Shown here piece by piece: positions 37,101-45,119 of a stretch of DNA of 64,000 nucleotides. Origin of the DNA: Microvirga aerophila (GTDB lineage Bacteria > Pseudomonadota > Alphaproteobacteria > Rhizobiales > Beijerinckiaceae). The stretch's first letter is position 1. Each line of letters starts with the position of its first letter. Below the pieces are notes generated by a model. It did no database searches and was not told the DNA's origin. It worked only from the letters and a program-made list of their open reading frames with translations. The position numbers and the translations under genes are program-made. The DNA is taken from contig NZ_QOIO01000007.1 in assembly GCF_003332305.1 (NCBI RefSeq), positions 1 through 64,000 of the forward strand, written 5' to 3'.

Positions 37101-37258
37101 CACACCTGGTGAAAGGCCTGGAGGATTTCACGCAGCTCCTCGGGATCGAGTCTCTCCGCGAGCGGGGTCGATCCGACGAGGTCATAGGCGAGGGCCGTGA
37201 CCTGCCGTCGTTCGACGAGGCCCGTCAGCCGGCGTTCTGGCTCATGAGGGCGTGCCAT
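34118..37258 (-). CDS. Class III cyclase-like / AAA ATPase / TPR regulatory protein
   Basis: 1046 residues. A cyclase homology domain comes first (20-200), with metal Asp26 (ALAYDLVGS) and Asp70 (LYAGDGG). The transition-state Asn normally in TPNLAARLQ is His146 (APHLASRLQ), so cyclase activity is doubtful. An AAA/STAND-type ATPase follows: Walker A GEAGLGKSRLA (246-255) and Walker B MLIIVEDAQWID. The C-terminal 500 residues are TPR-like helical repeats. Such proteins act as large sensor-regulators. It is the first gene of the ycaO-tfuA operon and is separated by only 4 bases from ycaO, suggesting it senses a signal for, or controls, that system (inference). Confidence 0.88.
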   Translation of the reverse strand: MARPHEPERRLTGLVERRQVTALAYDLVGSTPLAERLDPEELREILQAFHQVCTAAVEEYGGRVNLYAGDGGMAFFGYPITYENGAERAIRAGLAITARCGELSPTIKGAGVKLHVRVGIATGRVVAGELSGDGHGRREVVGIAPHLASRLQAAAAPNTVLVAESTRSLVGTLFRFGPGRALALAGFSQPQQAFAALRERRQKSRFEGARSGTDTPLLSRDAEVSLILDRWDSARHGRGQAVVVTGEAGLGKSRLAASVRASLADEATYAWVFQCSPLHMATPLYPVAALLERVLLMRPDKYPSIPEARLNRLLAEAVPPYPEAAPYFANLLPHVPSSHEAPPPSTPEQLKEDTFSALLEFTARLSARGPMLIIVEDAQWIDPTSLELLRRLMDRLAELPVLMIVTTRSGPFLRDVDPEAITRIELAPLSEAAAAMLVGHMAGPVDLPREQVRHIVDRAEGNPFFLEELTRTVLASATADSPDQRSEWAVEIPRTLSDMLTARLDQSGRGKQVAQIASAIGRSFSLILLQKAADLDAATLGKEVRRLITQGLLTFDAHLPQPVFAFRHALLQVCAYDSMLKARRQAVHQRIAEVLEADFQDSSEAASEILARHLAEAGLPREAIAKLRIAGQNAALRPANVEAVHLLQRALALCAELAPGPQRDETELDIRLALGPLLITTAGPGAPEVQDNYQGAVSLCEGMSPDSRHFTAHWGWWRTAPDFTIMRQRADRLSHVALSISDPHLKLQAHHCQWATLFMLGEQKHCCEHIREGLDLYDAAEHGTDAILYGGHDPKVCALGEKALSLWIQGFPSRAAAVIKSCARHAAQLDHLASRSHFEEAEINLLHYFGDVERVADRARRMNRLARGLGFRDVEAKAEIFGGWAMAFAGNPAGGSDLIEHGLATQRMIGTQEDFPAYLEMLADVHGLAGEHARGLDVIDEAVAIAEETGLQYWSAELHRRRGELLLALGRTADALAAFDKALAVASAQSAHSLFLRAATSKTALLAQSGERSAGSTLLKGAIGSLPEAAATQDRNRATRVLDRLR

Positions 37259-37318
37259 ATCTGCCTCTTCGATCCGAAGAGTATCATGGCCGGTCGAGGT
37301 TGGGCGAGGGCCTAGGTC

Positions 37319-39697
37319 TCAGGCGGTGGCTGATTTGGGCCTGCTTTCGATCTCCGCCATCAGGTCGTCCGCCATCTCCTGAAGCCGGTGGCGATCGGCT
37401 TCGGAGAATTGACGAGGTTCCGTGTCGATGACGCACAGAGAGCCGACGACCAGCCCGGCCGAAGTTCGCAGGGGAGCGCCGGCGTAGAAGCGGATGCCCT
37501 TTTCGAGCACGAGCGGGTTGTCGGCGAAGCGGTCGTCCTTGGTCACGTCCTCGGACACCATCACGCCCTCCGCCGCAACCACATGGCCGCAGATGGATTC
37601 TTCACGGGGGCTTTGACGGGCCGCAGCGGGATCAGCCGACGCGCTTGGTGCGGCGGGCAGGGGTTGGTGCTCGTCCTCCATCAGCGACACGAGGGCGATG
37701 GGAGCGTCGAACGCTTGAGCCACCCTTTTGGCCACTGCGTCGAACTGATTGCCGCGCGCCGACGTGAGGCCGAGTTCGCGCAGCGCAGCAAGCCGCTCGT
37801 GCTCGTTGTCCAGAACTGGCGGAGCCGTCTCGCCGACGGCCATCTCGTGGGACACCCACGCATTCACCTGATTCACACAGGCGTCGAGGGAAACCATCAC
37901 CGCGTCGGCCCCCATCTGCCGTGTCGTGTCCTCCATCTGACCGGTGTGAGACGGCAGGTTCCAGCAGCATACGATGAGCTTCAGGTGTGGTGCGCGCCGC
38001 CGCAGGCGGCGGCAGATATAGCGGGCGAACACCTGCGGCTGAGGATGGAGATAAGACAAGCAGACAACTTCCACACCGGAGATGTCGAGCTGCCCCAAAG
38101 CGCCTTCCGTGACGGAGATCGGGGGCAGCACCCGCGCGCCGATATCCTTCTCCTCCAGCACCTGCGCCAGCATTTCGGCGGCGGCCCGGTCGAGTTCCGT
38201 GCGGCCGGCAATGCACAGAACCGGCGTGCCCGACGTGCGGGGCAGGACTTGGCCGGAATCTTCCGCGTCGTCCGCATCGTCCGCTTTCGGTTCCTTTTCG
38301 CGGACGTGATCCGCCACCTCCTGCACCACGCAGGTGGCGGTGGTCGCCACCTGACGGCGGTAATTGGTGTCCGTCGTGCTGCGCTGACGGTCGTTCTCGG
38401 CCAGGCGGAGGGCCGGCAGGCCTACGTGGTCGTAGAACTCGCGGGAGGAATGCTCGTCCACATAGTCCTCCGCCATCTCGACGGCCTCTTCCAGGTTCCC
38501 GGCAAGAAGACGTTGGTAGAGCCGCTCCTCGGGAGCCAGAACGGGATCGCTGCCGAGGAGGACGCCGAGGAACTCGAGACGCGGCACATAGCGGCCGATC
38601 ACCACGAGACAGACCGTGAGCGGCGTCGCCAGGAACAATCCGACGGGTCCCCACAGGGTGGTCCAGAAGATCGCCGCCATGATGATCGCAAGGGATGAGA
38701 GGCCTGTGCTGGAGCCGTAAAGCCACGGCTCGACCACATTGTTGCTGATGAGCTCGGCCAAAAGAAACAGACCAACGACCCACAGCAGCATCGACCAGCC
38801 GGGATCCACCGCGAAGGCGAGCGCTATGGGAAAGAGCGCGGCCAGGAACGGGCCCAGATAGGGCACGAAGCGGAGCACGGCTGCAAGCAGCCCCCAAAGC
38901 ACGGCGTTGGGAACGCCGATGAAGTAAAGGGCAAGGCCAATCGGCACGCCGTAGGTCAGGTTCACCACAAGCTGCATCAGGAGATAGCGGCTCACGCGGC
39001 TGGCCGCGTCGTTGAGCGCCTGCGTGCTCTTCTGGAGGTCGCCCGCTCCCGCAAGCTTGATGAAGCGGTCTCGTAGGTCTTCACGCTCAAGCAGAACGAA
39101 GATCACGAAGATGATCACGAGTCCCGCCGTAGCGAGCGGCGCAAGGAGCGGACCCACGACAGTCTGGATGATTTCCAGGGGCTTGGCCTCGGCGCGTTCA
39201 AGCCTGACGGTGACGGGCTCCTGTGGGGCGGTGCCGCCGCCCAGGGTCCGGCTGGGCTGCTCCTGGGGCTTATCTTCCCCGGAGATTTCCTTGCTGAGGT
39301 CCTGGATCGTCGTCGTGACCCGGTCCACGACCCCGCCCCCCGGGGCAGAGCTCTGCAGGGAGCGAATCTTTTCCGTGATGGTGGTCTGATAACTTGGCAG
39401 ATTGTTGGCGAGCTGGACGACCTGGCGCCCGACCACATAGGCAACCCCGCCGATCAGGATGAACGCGAGGGTCACCGCGACCAGCACGGCCGCGATCCGC
39501 GGAAGCTTCAGCCGTCTGAGCCAGTTCACAAGAGGCGTCAGCGCAAAGCTGAGCAGAATGGCCAGGGCGAACGGGATGAAAATATCGCGGCCGAAATAGA
39601 GCCCGCCAATCGCCAGGACGATGCCGCCTGCGGTAAGGATCGGGGAATGGGCAGTAGGCGAAGCCGGCTGCACCGGAGGCGGGGCCGGGTCGGCCAT
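37319..39697 (-). CDS. AI-2E/PerM family permease fused to a B12-binding-like and a GAF domain
   Basis: 792 residues from ATG 39697 (RBS GGAAGG); a TTG 12 codons earlier is possible. Residues 1 to about 400 are a PerM/AI-2E exporter-like permease with eight helices (LAIGGLYFGRDIFIPFALAI, LRFVPYLGPFLAALFPIALAF, ISNNVVEPWLYGSSTGLSSL). About 500-620 resembles the B12-binding flavodoxin-like fold without the cobalamin His (TPVLCIAGRTELDRAAAEML, VEVVCLSYLHPQPQVFARYI). The last 150 residues are a GAF domain (IALVSLMEDEHQPLP, GIRFYAGAPLRTSAGLVVGS, LCVID). The substrate is unknown; the cytoplasmic part probably senses a ligand. Confidence 0.85.
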   Translation of the reverse strand: MADPAPPPVQPASPTAHSPILTAGGIVLAIGGLYFGRDIFIPFALAILLSFALTPLVNWLRRLKLPRIAAVLVAVTLAFILIGGVAYVVGRQVVQLANNLPSYQTTITEKIRSLQSSAPGGGVVDRVTTTIQDLSKEISGEDKPQEQPSRTLGGGTAPQEPVTVRLERAEAKPLEIIQTVVGPLLAPLATAGLVIIFVIFVLLEREDLRDRFIKLAGAGDLQKSTQALNDAASRVSRYLLMQLVVNLTYGVPIGLALYFIGVPNAVLWGLLAAVLRFVPYLGPFLAALFPIALAFAVDPGWSMLLWVVGLFLLAELISNNVVEPWLYGSSTGLSSLAIIMAAIFWTTLWGPVGLFLATPLTVCLVVIGRYVPRLEFLGVLLGSDPVLAPEERLYQRLLAGNLEEAVEMAEDYVDEHSSREFYDHVGLPALRLAENDRQRSTTDTNYRRQVATTATCVVQEVADHVREKEPKADDADDAEDSGQVLPRTSGTPVLCIAGRTELDRAAAEMLAQVLEEKDIGARVLPPISVTEGALGQLDISGVEVVCLSYLHPQPQVFARYICRRLRRRAPHLKLIVCCWNLPSHTGQMEDTTRQMGADAVMVSLDACVNQVNAWVSHEMAVGETAPPVLDNEHERLAALRELGLTSARGNQFDAVAKRVAQAFDAPIALVSLMEDEHQPLPAAPSASADPAAARQSPREESICGHVVAAEGVMVSEDVTKDDRFADNPLVLEKGIRFYAGAPLRTSAGLVVGSLCVIDTEPRQFSEADRHRLQEMADDLMAEIESRPKSATA

Positions 39698-39823
39698 ATG
39701 GGTAACCTTCCAGTCAAGTTTACTGGAAGACAACTCGACACCCGCCTGTTGGATCCTGACCGTTTAAGGCCTTGACCGTTCCTGAGAGGCTGGTTCACCA
39801 AGGAGAAGCGTCTACGCAGCCCT

Positions 39824-39854
39824 CATCCATCGAGACGCTTCGCTCCTCAGGATG
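39824..39854. repeat. Palindromic intergenic element, weak
   Basis: CATCCATCGAGACGCTTCGCTCCTCAGGATG type sequence: short CATCC/GGATG ends around an imperfect inner dyad, of the kind scattered between genes in Hyphomicrobiales. It lies in the 198-base gap between the permease-fusion and phosphatase genes, a gap with no gene. Confidence 0.4.
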
Positions 39855-39895
39855 GTGTCGCGCTTTATGTGGGCACTGAGGCAAGCTCCGCCGGG

Positions 39896-41188
39896 CTAGG
39901 TCCCTTCCTTGTCAGGGCCGTGCTGCGAGCCGCGCGCAGCGGGTTCGACGACGACGCTCGGCGGTGTTGTTCCTGGCCCTGTCTCAAGAATGTCCTTCAG
40001 CTCGCCTTGTGAGACCGCCTCCACGGTCTCTCCCTTCGTGGAGCGCTCGATGCGCCGCGTCGTCGGCTGTGCCGTCCCGCCGGCATCGGCAGCTTTCTCG
40101 CTCTTGACCTCCGATATGGTCTCCGGCGGGACAAGGCCGAGCTTCACTGCGTGCTCCGCCATTGCGACGCTGTCGGCCGCCAGCAACAGGGTGCTGCCGA
40201 CCCGGGCAACGGCCTTGGCCAGCTCTTCGATCTCCGTGACCCGCGAGGAGCTGCGCGAAACGTTCCTGATATAGACCGCCAGCACCCGGCCCGGATGCTC
40301 ATCGACGATCTGCCGGTAGATCTCGGGATCGTGCTGCCCGCTGTCGCCGATGAGAATGAACGGCAGGTCCTTGTAGAGCGCCAGCATGTTGTGGATCAGC
40401 TCGCGCTTATGGTCTTCGGCCTTGCGGGGCAGGGGGCTCTTCCACGAGACGCCCCATTCCCGCAGAAACAGGATTGGGCCCACCGGGATGGCATGGAGCC
40501 TGAAGAACTCCTCGAGCACATCGTAAATGCCCCACGGCGCCCGCGAGACGTAGAGCATGGGGTTTTCCTGCTGGCCGGACGCCCCATCATGGAGTGCGCG
40601 GTACAAGGCCCCGACGCCCGGGAAGGCGATGCGGCTCTCGGCATCCTGAACGAAAAGCCGCCAGAGCATCTTGAGCTTGTTGGCGACCCCGGTGCGCATG
40701 ACGGTGTCGTCGATGTCGCTGATGACCACATACCGGCAGCTGGGAGGAGGAATGAAGATTTGAGCCTGGGCCTGAACCGGTTGCGGCTGCTCCAGCGACA
40801 ACTCCATCGTATGCCACGGGCGATCGGTTGCCGGCGCATCGACCGGGGACAAATGGACCCTGAAATACCCATCCCGGTCGGTGGTGAAGGCTTCTTCCGC
40901 ACCATAGAACCGCGCTGTCACGACCGCGCCCGGCACGGCGCGGCGCACGATGCGCCGGCTGATGTCGCGCATGTTTTCGAGAAGGTCTCGCCGCTCTGCT
41001 CCCGGATCGGCCTGCGACTGGCGGAACACCCGGCCGATCAAGAAAACCTCATCCCTGGACCCGTATCCGCGATAGGGTTCGAGAACCACGCCCCTCTCGC
41101 CCTGCGCCCTCCGGACAGGCCGGCCGGCAACGCGCAGGATGCCGACGAGCGCGTCCCTCAGGTTCGTCATGATGCGGCTGAGACCCAT
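39896..41188 (-). CDS. APP1-like phosphatidate phosphatase (HAD-type, DUF2183)
   Basis: 430 residues from ATG 41188. The catalytic HAD motif DIDDTVMRTGV (DxDxT) is at the start of the APP1 domain, followed by YVSRAPWGIYDVLEEFF, LREWGVSWKSPLPRKAEDHK and LIGDSGQHDPEIYRQI. The N-terminal 150 residues form a beta-rich domain (GRVFRQSQADPG, GYFRVHLSP). Yeast App1 dephosphorylates phosphatidate; bacterial homologues are uncharacterised. No signal peptide. The C-terminal 80 residues are low complexity. The frame extends 59 codons further without similarity. Confidence 0.85.
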   Translation of the reverse strand: MGLSRIMTNLRDALVGILRVAGRPVRRAQGERGVVLEPYRGYGSRDEVFLIGRVFRQSQADPGAERRDLLENMRDISRRIVRRAVPGAVVTARFYGAEEAFTTDRDGYFRVHLSPVDAPATDRPWHTMELSLEQPQPVQAQAQIFIPPPSCRYVVISDIDDTVMRTGVANKLKMLWRLFVQDAESRIAFPGVGALYRALHDGASGQQENPMLYVSRAPWGIYDVLEEFFRLHAIPVGPILFLREWGVSWKSPLPRKAEDHKRELIHNMLALYKDLPFILIGDSGQHDPEIYRQIVDEHPGRVLAVYIRNVSRSSSRVTEIEELAKAVARVGSTLLLAADSVAMAEHAVKLGLVPPETISEVKSEKAADAGGTAQPTTRRIERSTKGETVEAVSQGELKDILETGPGTTPPSVVVEPAARGSQHGPDKEGT

Positions 41189-41486
41189 CACGTTCGCTTC
41201 GCGCCGATGCGCTGTTTTCCGGTTAATTCCATGCGCCGATCCCAGAGCCGGCTCTATCGCCGCCTCCACGGCACAACGACGCGGCCCGCATGATGGTTCA
41301 GACGAGGGCCGGGCCGAGGCGCAATCTCTGCCGATGCCGACGCCGCACCATTCGGTCGGCGCCACGGTGATTGGGGTCTGGGACTATGTCGCTGGAGGCG
41401 GCGCGGTTTTGGGTGTATCGGTCCAGTCGGCCGTGCACGAGCCCTTCACGCTCGCCTAAGGCATCTATCGCGGCCTGTCTCCCCAC
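41189..41486. other. Non-coding gap
   Basis: Nearly 300 bases between the APP1-like gene start and the palindrome at 41487. No gene or RNA recognised; holds the promoter of the APP1-like gene. Confidence 0.4.
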
Positions 41487-41525
41487 GGTCATCCCGGGGC
41501 CGCGAGAGCGGAACCCGGGATGACC
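41487..41525. repeat. Palindrome GGTCATCCCGGG...CCCGGGATGACC
   Basis: A perfect 12-bp stem around a 15-base loop, starting 16 bases beyond the stop of the importer binding-protein gene (minus strand). There is no T-run. A related hairpin sits after the L,D-transpeptidase gene at 52490. It behaves like a family of intergenic palindromes that serve as 3' mRNA ends. Confidence 0.75.
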
Positions 41526-41540
41526 GATGCATTGGCAGCC

Positions 41541-42563
41541 TTAGCTTGACGCTTTCTTGACGAAGCGGTCGTCGAATGTCGCCGCGAGGTCGATCTTGGC
41601 GTCCTTCAGTTCCGGGTCGAGCTGCTTGAGCATGTCCATGACGCTCGTCATTCCGTCCGGCGGTACGATGCCGGTGCGGGAATAGCTCTCAAGGGAGTTC
41701 TGCACCGCCTTGATGTAGAGCGCCTTGTCGCCCAGGTGATATTCGGGCGGGACCGTGTCGGCGACGTCTTCCGGCTTGGCCGTCTGGAGACACTTGAGCG
41801 ACTTCACGAAGGCGTTAACGAGGCGCTGGGTCGTCACCGGGTTGGCGTCGATGAAATCCTTCTTGCTGTAGAGCGTCGCGGCCGGGTTGGAGCCGCCGAA
41901 CAGCGCCCGCGTGCCGGCTTCCGTACGGGTGTCGATGAGCACCACGATGTCCCCGTCGGATTCTAGCTTGGCGATCACGGGATCGAGGTGCGAAATGATG
42001 TCGATCTCGCCCTTCTGCATGGCGGCCACGCCGCTCGCGCCCGAACCGACGCCGATGATGGCAGCGTCCGAGGGCTTCAGTCCCGCTTTCACCATGGCGT
42101 ACTGCGCCATGAGCGCAGTGGACGAGCCCGGGGCCGTCACGCCGATTTTGAGGCCCTTGAAATCGGCTGCGGACTTGATCTTGTCCGCCTTGTCCTTCTT
42201 GACGGCGATCACGATGGCCGGGAAGCGGCCGAGCTCCGTGATGGCGCGAACGTCCTGGCCCTTCGCCTGCATGCGGATCGTGTGCTCGTAAGCGCCCGTC
42301 ACCACGTCGACCGATCCGCCGATCAGCGCCTGGAGCGACTTGGCTCCGCCGCCGAAATCGTTGATCTCGACCTCGAGGCCCTCCTCCTTGAAGTAGCCCT
42401 TCCTCTCGGCGATCGTCAGCGGCAGGTAATAAAGCAGCGGCTTGCCGCCGACGCCCAGCGTCACCTTGCTCTTCTCGGGCTTGGCCTGGGCGAAGGCGTT
42501 CGGAGCAATGCCCGCAGCCAGGGCGGCCGCGCCTGTTCCGATGAGAAATGTACGGCGTTCCAT
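41541..42563 (-). CDS. NitT/TauT-type ABC transporter substrate-binding protein
   Basis: 340 residues with a Tat-like or Sec signal (MERRTFLIGTGAAALAAGIA, AFAQA cleavage). Mature part has SsuA/THI5-like features: GVGGKPLLYYLPLTIAERKG, YFKEEGLEVEINDFGGG and SLQALIGGSVDVVTGAYEH. It binds a sulfonate, nitrate, pyrimidine precursor or similar ligand; which one cannot be told. Promoter-proximal order is reversed here: ATPase (44216) first, permease, then binding protein. Confidence 0.9.
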   Translation of the reverse strand: MERRTFLIGTGAAALAAGIAPNAFAQAKPEKSKVTLGVGGKPLLYYLPLTIAERKGYFKEEGLEVEINDFGGGAKSLQALIGGSVDVVTGAYEHTIRMQAKGQDVRAITELGRFPAIVIAVKKDKADKIKSAADFKGLKIGVTAPGSSTALMAQYAMVKAGLKPSDAAIIGVGSGASGVAAMQKGEIDIISHLDPVIAKLESDGDIVVLIDTRTEAGTRALFGGSNPAATLYSKKDFIDANPVTTQRLVNAFVKSLKCLQTAKPEDVADTVPPEYHLGDKALYIKAVQNSLESYSRTGIVPPDGMTSVMDMLKQLDPELKDAKIDLAATFDDRFVKKASS

Positions 42564-42609
42564 CCTAATCTCCCTGCTTGGATGCAGTGTTGTGGCAGCG
42601 AAGGATTGC

Positions 42610-43401
42610 CTAACCCTGCCCGTTTGTCGATGGGGCCGGACGCCAGACCAGCAGTCGCCTTTCGATGAATGTCACGACCATGTCGATGAGGATCACGAAG
42701 ACGGACAAGATCACCATGCCGGCAAAGACGCCGGTGACGTCGAACACGCTTTCCGCCTCGTGGATCTTGTAACCGAGCCCCGCCGAGGACCCCAGGTACT
42801 CGCCCACCACCGCGCCCACGAGGGCAAAGCCCACCGAGGTGTGCAGGGACGAGAACATCCAGGTCAGCGCGGCGGGCCAATAGACGTGGCGCAGGAGCTG
42901 GCGCTCGTTCATGCCGAGCATCCTGGCATTGGCGAGCACCACCGGGTTCACCTCGCGCACGCCCTGGTACACGTTGAAGAACACGATGAAGAAGACCAGC
43001 GTAAATCCAAGGGCCACCTTCGACCAGATGCCGAGGCCGAACCACAGGGCGAAGATCGGCGCGAGCACCACGCGGGGCAGGGCATTGGCGGCCTTGATGT
43101 ATGGATCGAACACGGCGGCGAGCAATGCCCGCCGGGCGAACAGGAACCCGAACAGGATACCGCCGCCGGCCCCGAATGCGAAAGCCAGGATCGTCTCCAG
43201 AAGCGTGATGCCGAGATGCCGCCAGATCTCGCCGGAGGCGAACTCCTTCCAGACCCGCGCCAGCACCTCGATGGGAGTCGAGAAGAAGAACTGCGTCTGT
43301 CTGGTGGGAGCCAGAATCGGGTAGGCGGTCAGGACATGCCACAGGACCAGAAAGCCAATGCCCACCGCGATCTGAAGGAGGGTCAGCTTCAACCGCTTCA
43401 T
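42610..43401 (-). CDS. NitT/TauT-type ABC transporter permease
   Basis: 263 residues, about six membrane helices, with the SsuC/TauC EAA-like motif (VVLANARMLGMNERQLLRHVY) and WPAALTWMFSSLHTSVGFAL. Overlaps the ATPase stop (ATGA, 43398-43401). Forms the pore of the importer with the preceding gene. Confidence 0.92.
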   Translation of the reverse strand: MKRLKLTLLQIAVGIGFLVLWHVLTAYPILAPTRQTQFFFSTPIEVLARVWKEFASGEIWRHLGITLLETILAFAFGAGGGILFGFLFARRALLAAVFDPYIKAANALPRVVLAPIFALWFGLGIWSKVALGFTLVFFIVFFNVYQGVREVNPVVLANARMLGMNERQLLRHVYWPAALTWMFSSLHTSVGFALVGAVVGEYLGSSAGLGYKIHEAESVFDVTGVFAGMVILSVFVILIDMVVTFIERRLLVWRPAPSTNGQG

Positions 43402-44216
43402 GCTGAGGCTCCTTCTCCCTGGGCGTAGGCCTTCTGCACTTCGGTGCGTAGGCTTGCCCAGATTTCCTTGTGGATGTGATGGAAGGCCGGGTCGAGGCGC
43501 ACCTCGGCGATGTCGCGCGGGCGCGGCAGCGTGACCGGGAACTCGCCGATGATGCCGGCGGCGGGGCCGGCCGACATGACAACCACTCGGTCGGCGAGGG
43601 AGATCGCCTCCTCCAGATCGTGGGTGACGAAGAGCACGGCCTTGCGATTGGCGGCCCAGAGATCGAGCAGCAGGTTGCCCATGATCTGCCGGGTCTGCGC
43701 GTCGAGAGGGCCGAAAGGTTCGTCCATCAGAAGAATTTCAGGGTCCCGGATCAGCATCTGGGCCAGGGCGACGCGCTTTCTCTGCCCGCCCGAGAGCATG
43801 TGCGGATAGCGATCGACGAAGGCGGCCAGACCCAACCGGCGCAGCCACTCGCGCGCCTTCTGGTCTGCCTCCCTGCGGCTCACGCCTTTCGGCTCCAGGG
43901 CGACGGCGACGTTCTGAAGCGCTGTCTTCCACGGCATCAGCGCGTCCTGCTGGAAGAGATACCCCGCCCTGGCATTGAGGCCGAGGAGCGGCGCGCCGAA
44001 GATCTCCACTTGACCGTCGGAGGGCTTGAGCAGTCCCGCGGACGCGTTGAGCAGGGTGGACTTGCCGCAGCCGGTCGGTCCCACGATGGCAATGAACTCG
44101 CCGGGCTTCGCCGCAAGGTCGATGGCCTGCACAGCCGTGTAGCCGCTGCCCCCGTCCCCGAAGGTGATGGCGACGTTGCGAAGCGAAACGGCTGGAGGAG
44201 TCGTTGCTGTGGACAT
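43398..44216 (-). CDS. NitT/TauT-type ABC transporter ATPase
   Basis: 272 residues from ATG 44216 (MSTATTPPAVSLRNVAITFG). Walker A GPTGCGKSTLLN, Q-loop LFQQDALMPWKTAL, signature LSGGQRKRVALAQML, Walker B ILLMDEPFGPLDAQT, H-loop FVTHDLEEA. The frame extends 46 codons upstream without similarity. No strong RBS is seen, so the start is less certain than the product. Confidence 0.9.
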   Translation of the reverse strand: MSTATTPPAVSLRNVAITFGDGGSGYTAVQAIDLAAKPGEFIAIVGPTGCGKSTLLNASAGLLKPSDGQVEIFGAPLLGLNARAGYLFQQDALMPWKTALQNVAVALEPKGVSRREADQKAREWLRRLGLAAFVDRYPHMLSGGQRKRVALAQMLIRDPEILLMDEPFGPLDAQTRQIMGNLLLDLWAANRKAVLFVTHDLEEAISLADRVVVMSAGPAAGIIGEFPVTLPRPRDIAEVRLDPAFHHIHKEIWASLRTEVQKAYAQGEGASA

Positions 44217-44423
44217 GGGGCTGGACGTTTCCCGCGCCTGTCTGCGGCGCTTGGAACTCATCCTACGGTCTCGCTCCCCGATGGCAAGAGCCACGGTCCG
44301 GCAAGGCGTCTTCTGCCGATCGTCCGCCGCTTCCAATGCGAGCGGAGACTCCACCAGCGATCATCGACGCCGCGCGATGCCGCGCGGCGGAAATACTGCT
44401 AGATCCGAGCGCAACGGCTCGTT

Positions 44424-44741
44424 TTAGGCCTTCACGGCCTCTGCCGGTTGAGCGGCTGGGCGGGGGCTGGTGCCGGGACCACGCCCAGGGCCACCACGTC
44501 CGCCGCCGGCAAAACGCGGCTTCGGCTTGGGAGCCGCGATCAGCCCGTCCCGGATGGCCTGCTTGCGAGCCAGCTTCCTTGCGCGGCGGACGGCTTCGCC
44601 CTTCTCGCGCATCTTCTTTTCCGATGGCTTCTCGTAGGCTCTTCTCTGCTTCATCTCGCGGAGGATGCCTTCACGTTGCATCTTCTTCTTGAGAACCCGG
44701 AGGGCCTGATCGACGTTGTTGTCGCGTACGAGAACTTGCAA
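44424..44741 (-). CDS. rpsU: 30S ribosomal protein bS21
   Basis: 105 residues from TTG 44741. The start is chosen because family members begin [15 protein letters not shown] and TTG-CAA-GTT-CTC directly follows a strong RBS (GGAAGGAAAGAA). Core [19 protein letters not shown] and [20 protein letters not shown] is canonical. The C-terminal 35 residues are a Gly/Pro/Arg-rich extension typical of alphaproteobacteria. Binds the small subunit near the 16S 3' end and helps mRNA selection. Confidence 0.95.
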   Translation of the reverse strand: MQVLVRDNNVDQALRVLKKKMQREGILREMKQRRAYEKPSEKKMREKGEAVRRARKLARKQAIRDGLIAAPKPKPRFAGGGRGGPGRGPGTSPRPAAQPAEAVKA

Positions 44742-44846
44742 ATTCTTTCCTTCCAAGGACTGTCAGAAACACTGCGAACAAATGCGTGCGTTGGAGTTTT
44801 ATAGCCGAATGCCCGCACGCGGCTGGCCACTTACTCAAAGGCGAAA

Positions 44847-44868
44847 GGCCGCGCCCGTGGGCACGGCC
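44847..44868 (-). terminator. Terminator of cspA
   Basis: On the minus strand a GC-rich 9-bp stem (GGCCGTGCC with GGGCGCGGCC, one G-T pair) is followed by TTTCGCCTTT, 40 bases after the cspA stop. Looks like an intrinsic terminator. Confidence 0.75.
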
Positions 44869-44909
44869 TCGAATCAATGGCGCGAAAGGGGCGCGCCAGA
44901 TCGTCTGGC

Positions 44910-45119
44910 TTAGGCCGTCTGAATGTTGTTGACGGCGATCTTGCCCGAGCGGCGGTCTTCAGCCGTGTCGAAAGCCACCTTCTGGCCTTCGACGAGGCCG
45001 CGCATGCCAGCGCGCTCAAGAGCGGTCGCATGGACGAACACGTCCTTGTCGCCGTTGTCAGGCTGGATGAAGCCGAAGCCTTTTTGATCGTTGTAGAACT
45101 TAACGGTGCCCGTATTCAT
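44910..45119 (-). CDS. cspA: Cold-shock domain protein
   Basis: 69 residues, one cold-shock domain with RNP1 KGFGFIQP and RNP2 DVFVHATAL. An RNA chaperone that melts secondary structure. A single-domain CspA-type gene, immediately after a 379-base spacer that probably includes a long 5' leader, as is usual for cold-shock genes. Confidence 0.95.
   Translation of the reverse strand: MNTGTVKFYNDQKGFGFIQPDNGDKDVFVHATALERAGMRGLVEGQKVAFDTAEDRRSGKIAVNNIQTA

Noticed and set aside
30977..37318. Classical short RiPP precursor peptide near ycaO
   Set aside because: No short ORF with RBS and leader-core pattern is present in the gaps; the gaps inside the operon are 27 bases or less.
40151..41293. 380-codon plus-strand frame
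   Set aside because: Antisense to the APP1-like phosphatase with its intact DxDxT motif.
42442..44402. Two long plus-strand frames (328 and 310 codons)
   Set aside because: Antisense to the NitT/TauT permease and ATPase; compositional artefacts of high GC.
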